From: a bacterium
GTDB taxonomy: Bacteria; Patescibacteriota; Saccharimonadia; Saccharimonadales; SZUA-47
NCBI GenBank assembly: GCA_030427365.1
Contig: JAUHWW010000008.1
Location: 1-33,245, forward strand
Length of the DNA: 33,245 nt
Direction of reading: 5' to 3'
Each line of letters starts with the position of its first letter. Position 1 is the stretch's first letter. The notes beneath the pieces were generated by a model. It searched no databases. It was not told the origin of the DNA and saw only the letters and a list, made by a program, of their open reading frames with translations. Made by a program: the position numbers and the translations under genes. This document shows positions 17,823 to 25,061 of the stretch, piece after piece.

Positions 17823-17828
17823 TATAAT
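17823..17828 (+). promoter_or_regulatory. -10 box for the sigma-factor gene
   Basis: TATAAT 17823-17828; predicted TSS ~3 nt before ATG 17838. Confidence 0.55.
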
Positions 17829-17837
17829 AAATATGTT

Positions 17838-18590
17838 ATGAGCGAGATTCTCCCAGAAGGTTTTGAAGCTTCACCAAGTGAGCTTTTAGCTCAAAACATT
17901 GGTTTGTGCTACAAAGCAGCGCGAACAATGTTTAAGGGTGACCAGGATTCGCGTGGGATCAATGACAAGATTGTTGCGACAACATGGTTTCTTGTTTTAC
18001 GTCATGGTACATTTTTGGAATTTGATGATTATGTCCAGGATGCTGCGGAAGCGTTCCTCAAAAATGCAGACCGTTACGACCCGGCTAAAGGAAGTGCTTC
18101 TCACTTTTTCATGACTAATATGCTAGCAGGAATACAAAGGGCAGTTGCAAATTCGGGCACTGGTAGACGCATACCGATATCTGCCGCCAGAGAATTCCCA
18201 GCTCAAGAAATGATAGATGTTGAATATGTTCCCGATGCGGAGGGATATGGTTTTGCAGAGGAAAGTGACGGCTACGGAATGAGCCTTATACCCGAAGAAG
18301 ATATACAAGCGCTGCCTAGTAACGACATTATTGATGAAGCTGTAGATGACTACTATTTTGATCTTGAAACTCAGATGTGTAACCCCGCAGCAATTTTAGG
18401 GATATTGTTGCATTCATTATCTGAAAAAAGCCGCCGTGAACTGGAAAGTTATTTTATTGATGGACTTACGCAGCAAGAGATTGGAGAGGATCAAGGTGTC
18501 ACGAGTGGCACAATAAGCTACAGAATCCAGCAATCACTAAAGAGGATGCAGGTATTAGCTAAAGAGTTTGGTTTCGATAGCCCTTTTTAG
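17838..18590 (+). CDS. sigma-70-family RNA polymerase sigma factor (divergent)
   Basis: Region-2-like FDDYVQDAAEAFLKNADRYDPAKGSASHFFMTNMLAGIQRA; region-4 HTH-like LSEKSRRELESYFIDGLTQQEIGEDQGVTSGTISYRIQQSLKRMQVL. Confidence 0.75.
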   Translation: MSEILPEGFEASPSELLAQNIGLCYKAARTMFKGDQDSRGINDKIVATTWFLVLRHGTFLEFDDYVQDAAEAFLKNADRYDPAKGSASHFFMTNMLAGIQRAVANSGTGRRIPISAAREFPAQEMIDVEYVPDAEGYGFAEESDGYGMSLIPEEDIQALPSNDIIDEAVDDYYFDLETQMCNPAAILGILLHSLSEKSRRELESYFIDGLTQQEIGEDQGVTSGTISYRIQQSLKRMQVLAKEFGFDSPF

Positions 18591-18605
18591 TATCCGGCCT
18601 TGTGT

Positions 18606-18611
18606 TATAAT
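18606..18611 (+). promoter_or_regulatory. -10 box of nusA promoter
   Basis: TATAAT between the sigma-factor stop and nusA. Confidence 0.6.
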
Positions 18612-18622
18612 GTCTGCAGCAG

Positions 18623-18646
18623 TCCGGCCAGAGAGGTCGGATTTTT
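18623..18646 (+). terminator. terminator-like hairpin in the nusA leader (candidate attenuator)
   Basis: TCCGGCC-AGAGA-GGTCGGA 7-bp stem (one G-T pair) followed by TTTTT; located between the TATAAT box and the AGGAGG SD (18654). Confidence 0.65.
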
Positions 18647-18665
18647 ACATTCTAGGAGGATGAAA

Positions 18666-19856
18666 ATGGAAATAGATATTAAACAACTCGCACAAGCGAT
18701 GAAATTGATTGCAGAAGAGAAGAATTTGCCAGAAGACGTCGTGCAAGAAATCGTCGAGTCGGCGTTAGCTGCTGCTTACAAGAAAGATTTTGGCGATAGA
18801 GAGCAAGAAGTCCGCGTAGCGGTAAACCTTGCGACTGGTGAAAGCGACGTTTTTATCAATAAAGTCGTTGTTGAAGAAGTGCTTGATCCGAATTTTGAAA
18901 TTTCAATGGCTGATGCAAAGAAAATCAAGAAAGACGCTAAGCCGAATGATGAAGTTGAACAGTATGTTGAAATCAAAACCTTTGGACGTGTCGCAGCACA
19001 AACAGCCAAGCAGGTTATTATGCAGCGCCTGCGTGAAGCTGAGCGCGAAGTTGTTATGGCTGAGTACGAGGACAAGATCGGACAGATTATTAACGGGATT
19101 GTTACTCGCGTAGAACAGCGTATTGTTCGCGTCGAGATTGGCAAGGCGCAAGGAATTATGCCTGCGAGTGAGCAAAGCTCCAGTGAGCGCTACTTTGTCG
19201 GACAGCGTCTGAAGGTATACCTGAAAGATATTGAAAAGGGCTTCCGTGGACCGCAACTGATTGTCAGCCGAGGTTCTGCCGAGCTTGTACGTCAACTGTT
19301 TGAGCAAGAAGTGCCAGAAATGGAAAATGGCGCAGTTGAAATGAAGGCTATTGCCCGTGAAGCTGGTGTGCGCACAAAACTCGCCGTGCATTCGACAGTC
19401 CAGGGAGTTGACCCAGTCGGCACCTTTGTCGGTGGTCATGGTACTCGTGTCAACGCAGTTGTGAGCGAAATTGGTGAGCAAGAAAAGATTGATATTGTGA
19501 CCTGGGATGAAGATCCTGCGACATTTATCGCAAATGCGTTAAGTCCTACTAAGGTTGCGAAGGTAGAAATTCAGTCAGGTGAAGAGAAGAAAGCAAAAAT
19601 TATTGTTCCTGAGGATCAACTGTCGATCGCAATTGGTAAAGGTGGACAGAATGTTCGTCTTGCAAGCAAGCTGACCGGCTACGAACTCGATATAAATGCC
19701 AATAAAGAGTCCGAAAAACCAGAAGAGACTGAAGAGAAAGAGCCAACTGATAAGCCGAAGAAACCTGAAGCAGTCAAGAAAGAAAAGCCAAAACTGAAGC
19801 GCAAGAGCGAATTAGAAAGCGACTTGCTTTCAGCCATCGACGAACACGGCGAATAA
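18666..19856 (+). CDS. nusA: transcription termination/antitermination factor NusA
   Basis: NusA N-terminal domain, S1 (IINGIVTRVEQRIVRVEIGKAQGIMPASEQ), KH domains (VPEDQLSIAIGKGGQNVRLASKLTGYELDI); start chosen at 18666 behind AGGAGG. Confidence 0.96.
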   Translation: MEIDIKQLAQAMKLIAEEKNLPEDVVQEIVESALAAAYKKDFGDREQEVRVAVNLATGESDVFINKVVVEEVLDPNFEISMADAKKIKKDAKPNDEVEQYVEIKTFGRVAAQTAKQVIMQRLREAEREVVMAEYEDKIGQIINGIVTRVEQRIVRVEIGKAQGIMPASEQSSSERYFVGQRLKVYLKDIEKGFRGPQLIVSRGSAELVRQLFEQEVPEMENGAVEMKAIAREAGVRTKLAVHSTVQGVDPVGTFVGGHGTRVNAVVSEIGEQEKIDIVTWDEDPATFIANALSPTKVAKVEIQSGEEKKAKIIVPEDQLSIAIGKGGQNVRLASKLTGYELDINANKESEKPEETEEKEPTDKPKKPEAVKKEKPKLKRKSELESDLLSAIDEHGE

Positions 19857-19935
19857 GATGAGTTCAAGTGGCGATTCGCCTGAAAGCCTGCGTGAGTATA
19901 GAAGAAATTGACTCACCACATATGATGCATCAAGA

Positions 19936-20139
19936 ATGGCGGATGACATACTCTTTGTTGAAAAGGCTATTGAATCGCATATAGATTTTGAACCATTCCA
20001 TCAGGATGGAGATGTAGATAAGTTATTTAGTGCAGCGTGCAACCTGGTTGCTTTTATGAGAGAGTACGAAGAAAGAACTCGTGGCCTCAAGCTCCCAGGG
20101 GAGGATAGAGTATTAGCAGTCGGCATTGACGAGTGCTAA
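19936..20139 (+). CDS. small hypothetical protein (67 aa)
   Basis: ORF with TATGAT box 19921-19926; its 3' end overlaps the CIRCE element. Confidence 0.5.
   Translation: MADDILFVEKAIESHIDFEPFHQDGDVDKLFSAACNLVAFMREYEERTRGLKLPGEDRVLAVGIDEC
20113..20139. promoter_or_regulatory. CIRCE operator (HrcA-binding site)
   Basis: TTAGCAGTC-N9(GGCATTGAC)-GAGTGCTAA; consensus TTAGCACTC-N9-GAGTGCTAA, one mismatch in 18 arm positions. Confidence 0.9.
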
Positions 20140-20155
20140 TTTGAACGTGTATACT
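20127..20155 (+). promoter_or_regulatory. clpC promoter
   Basis: TTGACG 20127-20132, 17-nt spacer, TATACT 20150-20155; predicted TSS ~20162, ATG at 20163. Confidence 0.85.
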
Positions 20156-20162
20156 TCTATGT

Positions 20163-22667
20163 ATGCAAGATGATTTTCAAGATTTCCTCCAACATTTAAG
20201 CGATAACGCGCTGCAAAGTTTGCGGCATGCTGATGGCATCGCGCGGGCGACTGGGTCTGCCTACGTCGGCACCGAGCATTTGCTCCTTGGCGTGTTAGCG
20301 CAGCAGCAATCTCTGGGTGCAAAAGTACTCAAAGACCAGGGCGTGACGCTGGAAAAAGCTCGCTTAGCGATGAATCTCACCGCGAACGTCAATATGATGT
20401 CGAATATGGGCGCAAAAGGACTATCCGAAGCAGCAAAACTAACGCTCAAAATGGCCTGGGAAGTTGCGCAGGAGTATGCGCAAGATACGTGCGGTACTGA
20501 ACATATCGTCTATAGTATTCTTAGCCAAAAAAACGCGTCAGCGACTGCGCTACTGCGTAATATGAGTGTGCCGATTGATGATACACTCAATCACCTCGAA
20601 AGTTTGCTCAACCGTCAAAGCTACAGCCATTCTGAGGGTGGTGAAACCAAAACACGTCGACGCAAAGGTAAGAAGACAATGGTGGAGACGTATTCACACG
20701 ATCTCACCGCCCAAGCCAAAGCTGGGAAGCTTGATCCAGTCGTCGGCCGCGATGTGCAAATTCGCCGCTTGGTGACGATTCTTAATCGCCGCACAAAAAA
20801 CAACCCAGTTCTTATTGGTGAGCCTGGCGTTGGAAAAACGGCAATTGTCGAGGGCGTCGCGCAGCGAATCGTGAACGATGATGTGCCTGATGCACTTATC
20901 GATAAGCGTATCCTGATGCTCGATTTAGCGGCAATGATCGCAGGCACCAAGTACCGCGGTGAATTCGAAGATCGATTGAAAAAAGTTATGAAAGAACTCG
21001 AGGAAGATGATCAGACAATTGTCTTTATCGACGAAGTGCACCAAATTGTCGGTGCAGGCTCAGCCGAAGGTTCCATGGACGCAGGAAACATCCTAAAACC
21101 AGCGCTCGCACGCGGGAAGATTCAGATGATTGGTGCGACAACGACCAATGAATATACCAAACATATTGAAAAGGACGCAGCGCTAGAGCGTCGCTTGCAG
21201 CCGATTATGGTGCCGGAAACCAATGAGCAAGAAACACTTGCTATTCTACGAGGTTTGCGAAAACATTATGAAGATTTCCACGCGGTAAAAATTAGTGACG
21301 ACGTCCTTGTAGATACGGTCGCACTGGCCGCACGATATGTCCAAGACAGATATATGCCGGATAAGGCGATAGACCTGCTAGATGAGGCTGCTGCACATTT
21401 GCGTGTTGAAAAGGGTAAAACGCCGCCGCGCGTGCGCGAGCTGCAAAAAGAAGCCAAGCTCGTCCAAGTGCGCATTGATGAGGCAGTTGATAACGAAGAT
21501 TATGAGCAGGCAGCGAAAGAAAAGCAGCGCGCGAGCCAGATTCACGAAGAACTGCAAGAGCTTCTGAAAGCCGGCTCCGGCGAAAAGCGGCTGACGCTGA
21601 CGAGTGACGATATCGCTGATGTGGTGTCACGCATGACAGGCGTGCCAGTCAGTAAAGTTATCCGCTCTGAGGTGTCGCAGTTAATGAACCTTGAGAAAAA
21701 ACTCGGACAACACATCATTGGGCAAGACGAGGCAGTTACAGCAGTTGCAAAGGCGGTCAGACGCAGCCGCAGCGGCGTGTCTAGCAGTCAGCGTCCGATC
21801 GGGTCATTTATATTTATGGGTCCAACAGGAGTCGGAAAAACTGAACTCGCCCGTAAACTCGCGAGTGAATTCTTCGGATCTAAAGATTCGTTAGTAAAAA
21901 TCGATATGAGTGAGTTTGCTGAGCGTCATACGACGTCGCGGCTTGTCGGTGCGACAGCTGGCTATGTCGGCTATGATGATGGTGGACAATTGACGGATAA
22001 AATTCGACGTCAGCCTTACTCAGTGGTGTTGTTCGATGAAATCGAGAAGGCGCATCCAGACGTGTTCAACATGCTGCTGCAAATCCTCGAGGATGGTACG
22101 TTGACTGATGGTAAGGGCCGCAAGATTAATTTCAGTAACACCATCGTCATCATGACGAGCAACATAGGTGCAGATAAGTTGCAAAAAGAAGCCAAGCTTG
22201 GCTTTGAAGCTGACGATCGAAGTGATATCAAGGATCTCGATGCGCTTCATGAAAAGAACAAGGATGAGGTGAAAGCTGAGCTGAAAAAGATGATGCGGCC
22301 AGAGCTTTTGAACAGAATCGATAAAGTCATTGTATTCCGCGCCTTAACGAAGGAAGATGCACTAGAAATAGTCGATTTGTTAGTCGGCGAGCTAAAAGAG
22401 CGACTAGTTCGCAAGGGCATTGGCGTCGAGCTTTCGACAGCAGCCAAGCAGTTGCTCATTGAAAAAGGCTATGACGATAAGAACGGCGCAAGACCGCTCA
22501 GGCGACTCCTGCAAGATGAGGTTGAAGATTACATTGCAGAACAGCTTATCGCTGACAAACTGCAAAAAGGGGATATTCTCAAAGTCGGTGTTCGTGCAGG
22601 AAAACTTGAGTATTCGATAGCGAAAGAAAAATCTCAGAACCAACGCAAAACATCTTCTAAGAAGTAA
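20163..22667 (+). CDS. clpC: ATP-dependent Clp protease ATP-binding subunit ClpC
   Basis: 834 aa; Clp_N repeats, GEPGVGKTAIVEG, UVR-like EDYEQAAKEKQRASQIHEELQ, GPTGVGKTELARKLA, ClpB-D2 C-terminus. Confidence 0.96.
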   Translation: MQDDFQDFLQHLSDNALQSLRHADGIARATGSAYVGTEHLLLGVLAQQQSLGAKVLKDQGVTLEKARLAMNLTANVNMMSNMGAKGLSEAAKLTLKMAWEVAQEYAQDTCGTEHIVYSILSQKNASATALLRNMSVPIDDTLNHLESLLNRQSYSHSEGGETKTRRRKGKKTMVETYSHDLTAQAKAGKLDPVVGRDVQIRRLVTILNRRTKNNPVLIGEPGVGKTAIVEGVAQRIVNDDVPDALIDKRILMLDLAAMIAGTKYRGEFEDRLKKVMKELEEDDQTIVFIDEVHQIVGAGSAEGSMDAGNILKPALARGKIQMIGATTTNEYTKHIEKDAALERRLQPIMVPETNEQETLAILRGLRKHYEDFHAVKISDDVLVDTVALAARYVQDRYMPDKAIDLLDEAAAHLRVEKGKTPPRVRELQKEAKLVQVRIDEAVDNEDYEQAAKEKQRASQIHEELQELLKAGSGEKRLTLTSDDIADVVSRMTGVPVSKVIRSEVSQLMNLEKKLGQHIIGQDEAVTAVAKAVRRSRSGVSSSQRPIGSFIFMGPTGVGKTELARKLASEFFGSKDSLVKIDMSEFAERHTTSRLVGATAGYVGYDDGGQLTDKIRRQPYSVVLFDEIEKAHPDVFNMLLQILEDGTLTDGKGRKINFSNTIVIMTSNIGADKLQKEAKLGFEADDRSDIKDLDALHEKNKDEVKAELKKMMRPELLNRIDKVIVFRALTKEDALEIVDLLVGELKERLVRKGIGVELSTAAKQLLIEKGYDDKNGARPLRRLLQDEVEDYIAEQLIADKLQKGDILKVGVRAGKLEYSIAKEKSQNQRKTSSKK

Positions 22668-22697
22668 AACAGCACAAAAAGTGCTACAATCGTAGCT

Positions 22698-23660
22698 ATG
22701 CATAAGCGAATTGCAGCGTGGATACTCGTCTTTGGACTGTTTGCAGGCGGCTTTTATGCGACCTATCGTAGCCAAGATATTATTGATTGGTGGAAGCTTC
22801 GTGATTATGAGCCAAGCTCGCGTGTTGTTTCTATTGTCGCAGCTACCGGTATGAACAACGAAGGTCGCAAGTTGTTCTATATTAACGATCCGAAAATTAC
22901 TGATTCTAAGGATCAGTTCAATGAACTCTGCCGCACCTCGAACGAAATCATTGTTCTTGGGTGCCATATCCGTGGACATGAGATCGTTATATACGATGTA
23001 GATGATGAGCGTTTGAGAGGCATCGTTGAGGTGACAGCTGTGCACGAAATGCTGCACGAGGCGTTTGATCGTCTCAGTTCAACCGAAAAAGAAGAAATTG
23101 TTGCGCTACTTGAGAGCTACTATGACGAAATAAAGCTCGATGATGCGCGATTGCAGGAGACAATTACCTCGTATGCAAATAGGGATCCATCAGTCGTGCC
23201 AAACGAGCTACATTCGATTCTTGGCAGCGAAAAGCGGAATTTACCTGATCGACTTGAGGAGTACTACAAGCGGTATTTTGACGATCGCTTAAAGGTAGTC
23301 GCACTTGCGGAGGCGTACGATGATGCGTTTGCGCAGCGACAGGAACAGATAGAATCGTACGATGCGCAGTTAAGTGAGCTACAAGGAGATATCACGCAGC
23401 TAGAAATAGCGGTGACAGAACAAAGCAGCAGCCTCCAGGCGCGCCGCGTGCAACTCGATCTACTGCGTTCAAGCAATCCGGAGTCATATAACGCACAAGT
23501 ACCTGGCTTTAATGCAGCGGTGAACACCTATAACGGTGACGTCGCGCGTTTACGCTCACTGATCGATGAATACAATACGATAGTCGCGGCGCGAAATGAT
23601 ATCGCTCTTGAAGAGCGCGAGCTCGTCGAAGCAATCGACTCACGTGTCGAATCGCTATAG
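22698..23660 (+). CDS. membrane-anchored protein with HExxH motif and C-terminal coiled coil
   Basis: N-terminal TM (IAAWILVFGLFAGGFYATY), VTAVHEMLHEAFDRL metalloprotease-like motif, long heptad-like Glu/Gln-rich C-terminus. Confidence 0.75.
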   Translation: MHKRIAAWILVFGLFAGGFYATYRSQDIIDWWKLRDYEPSSRVVSIVAATGMNNEGRKLFYINDPKITDSKDQFNELCRTSNEIIVLGCHIRGHEIVIYDVDDERLRGIVEVTAVHEMLHEAFDRLSSTEKEEIVALLESYYDEIKLDDARLQETITSYANRDPSVVPNELHSILGSEKRNLPDRLEEYYKRYFDDRLKVVALAEAYDDAFAQRQEQIESYDAQLSELQGDITQLEIAVTEQSSSLQARRVQLDLLRSSNPESYNAQVPGFNAAVNTYNGDVARLRSLIDEYNTIVAARNDIALEERELVEAIDSRVESL

Positions 23661-23675
23661 TACAATACGTATCAG

Positions 23676-25022
23676 ATGGGAAAGAATTCAAAAGTCTATA
23701 TTTGCTCAAATTGCGCTCATCAAACGAGTAGCTGGGCTGGGAAATGTCCAAGTTGTGGCGCTTGGAGCACGCTGCAGGAGCAACTGCAGGTCACCACGAG
23801 TGGGGTAAAATCAAGCGGCAAGAGACTTGAAACAGCGAAAATATCGGACGTTGTCAAGAAAGAGACCAAGGAGCGTCTACTAACTGAAGATAGTCAGCTC
23901 GATGTCGTTCTCGGTGGCGGCTTAGTCGCTGGCAGTGTTGTCTTGCTCGCAGGCCAGCCAGGCATTGGAAAAAGTACTATATTGATGCAAATCGCGCATT
24001 CACTCGCTAATAAGAAAAATGTGCTTTACGTTAGCGGTGAAGAATCATCACATCAGGTTGCGAGTCGTGCCAGCAGACTTGGTGCTTCAAAACATGAGCT
24101 AAAGTTGGCTTCATCAACTGTCGCAGATGATATCGCTAACACGATTGCTTCTGGTGAGTTCGATGTGGTAATCGTTGATTCTGTACAGACGATTGCTGCA
24201 AACGACATTGCATCAAGTGCCGGGAGTCCGTCTCAGATAACGAACAGCACACAGCTGCTCACGAAAGCTGCAAAAGTCAGCGATACAACGCTGATTATCG
24301 TCGGACACGTGACCAAGGAGGGTTCTATTGCTGGGCCGAAACTGCTTGAGCATAGCGTTGATGTTGTACTGCAGCTCGAGGGCGACCGATATGGCGGATT
24401 TAAGGTGCTTCGAAGCGTGAAGAATCGTTTCGGTTCAACCAACGAGGCTGCTATTTACGAAATGGCTGAAGAGGGTTTGAGGCCAGTTAATAACCCTTCA
24501 GCTGCCTTGCTTGAAGAACGTCAGGTGACTGACGGGTCGGTTGTATGCGCGACCATGGAAGGCTCACGGCCGCTTCTGGTTGAGATTCAAGCATTGGTAA
24601 ATCCGACATCTTATGGCTATCCGAAACGTTCTGCAAGTGGTTTTAACCTCAATCGACTGAACTTACTTGTAGCAATGCTCGAGCGACGGACAAAACTGAC
24701 CCTAGCGGACAAAGATATCTATGTGAATGTTGTCGGTGGTATTGATGTGAATGAACCAGCTGCTGATCTGGCGATAGCCATGGCGATTGCATCGGCGAGT
24801 AAGGGAATGCAGCTAAAGAAAAATGCCGTCGTATTCGGTGAGCTTGGTTTGTCTGGAGAAGTTCGTCATGTGCCGCATATTGACAAGCGCATTGCCGAAG
24901 CTAAAAAACTTGGCTTTGAAGCCGCTGTTGGACCCAAAGTACGCACCGGTAAAAAACCAGTCCTTCTCACCAGTGTGAGCGATGTGCGTAGCGCATTAAA
25001 TACGTTTCTCGAAAAAGAATAG
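23676..25022 (+). CDS. radA: DNA repair protein RadA
   Basis: CSNCAHQTSSWAGKCPSCGAW zinc finger, GQPGIGKSTILMQ, KNRFG motif, Lon-like C-terminal domain. Confidence 0.97.
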   Translation: MGKNSKVYICSNCAHQTSSWAGKCPSCGAWSTLQEQLQVTTSGVKSSGKRLETAKISDVVKKETKERLLTEDSQLDVVLGGGLVAGSVVLLAGQPGIGKSTILMQIAHSLANKKNVLYVSGEESSHQVASRASRLGASKHELKLASSTVADDIANTIASGEFDVVIVDSVQTIAANDIASSAGSPSQITNSTQLLTKAAKVSDTTLIIVGHVTKEGSIAGPKLLEHSVDVVLQLEGDRYGGFKVLRSVKNRFGSTNEAAIYEMAEEGLRPVNNPSAALLEERQVTDGSVVCATMEGSRPLLVEIQALVNPTSYGYPKRSASGFNLNRLNLLVAMLERRTKLTLADKDIYVNVVGGIDVNEPAADLAIAMAIASASKGMQLKKNAVVFGELGLSGEVRHVPHIDKRIAEAKKLGFEAAVGPKVRTGKKPVLLTSVSDVRSALNTFLEKE

Positions 25023-25061
25023 TTCTAACTTAGTGACGAAAGCGCGAACTAGGAGGCCGTG

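Noticed and set aside
18776-19481. Minus-strand ORFs of 122 and 192 aa inside nusA
   Set aside because: Antisense to strongly conserved nusA coding sequence; low-complexity Ser/Thr/Asn-rich translations typical of shadow frames.
22671-22685. AGCAC-AAAAA-GTGCT hairpin after clpC as a terminator
   Set aside because: Only 5 bp, no following T run, and it overlaps the -10 box of the next gene.
22404-23057. 217-aa minus-strand ORF spanning clpC end and the HExxH gene
   Set aside because: Crosses a well-supported plus-strand promoter/gene boundary; no recognisable motifs.
25020-25051. TAGTTC...GAACTA inverted repeat between convergent radA and PBP genes as a bidirectional terminator
   Set aside because: 6-bp arms separated by 20 nt and no T-tracts; too weak to call.
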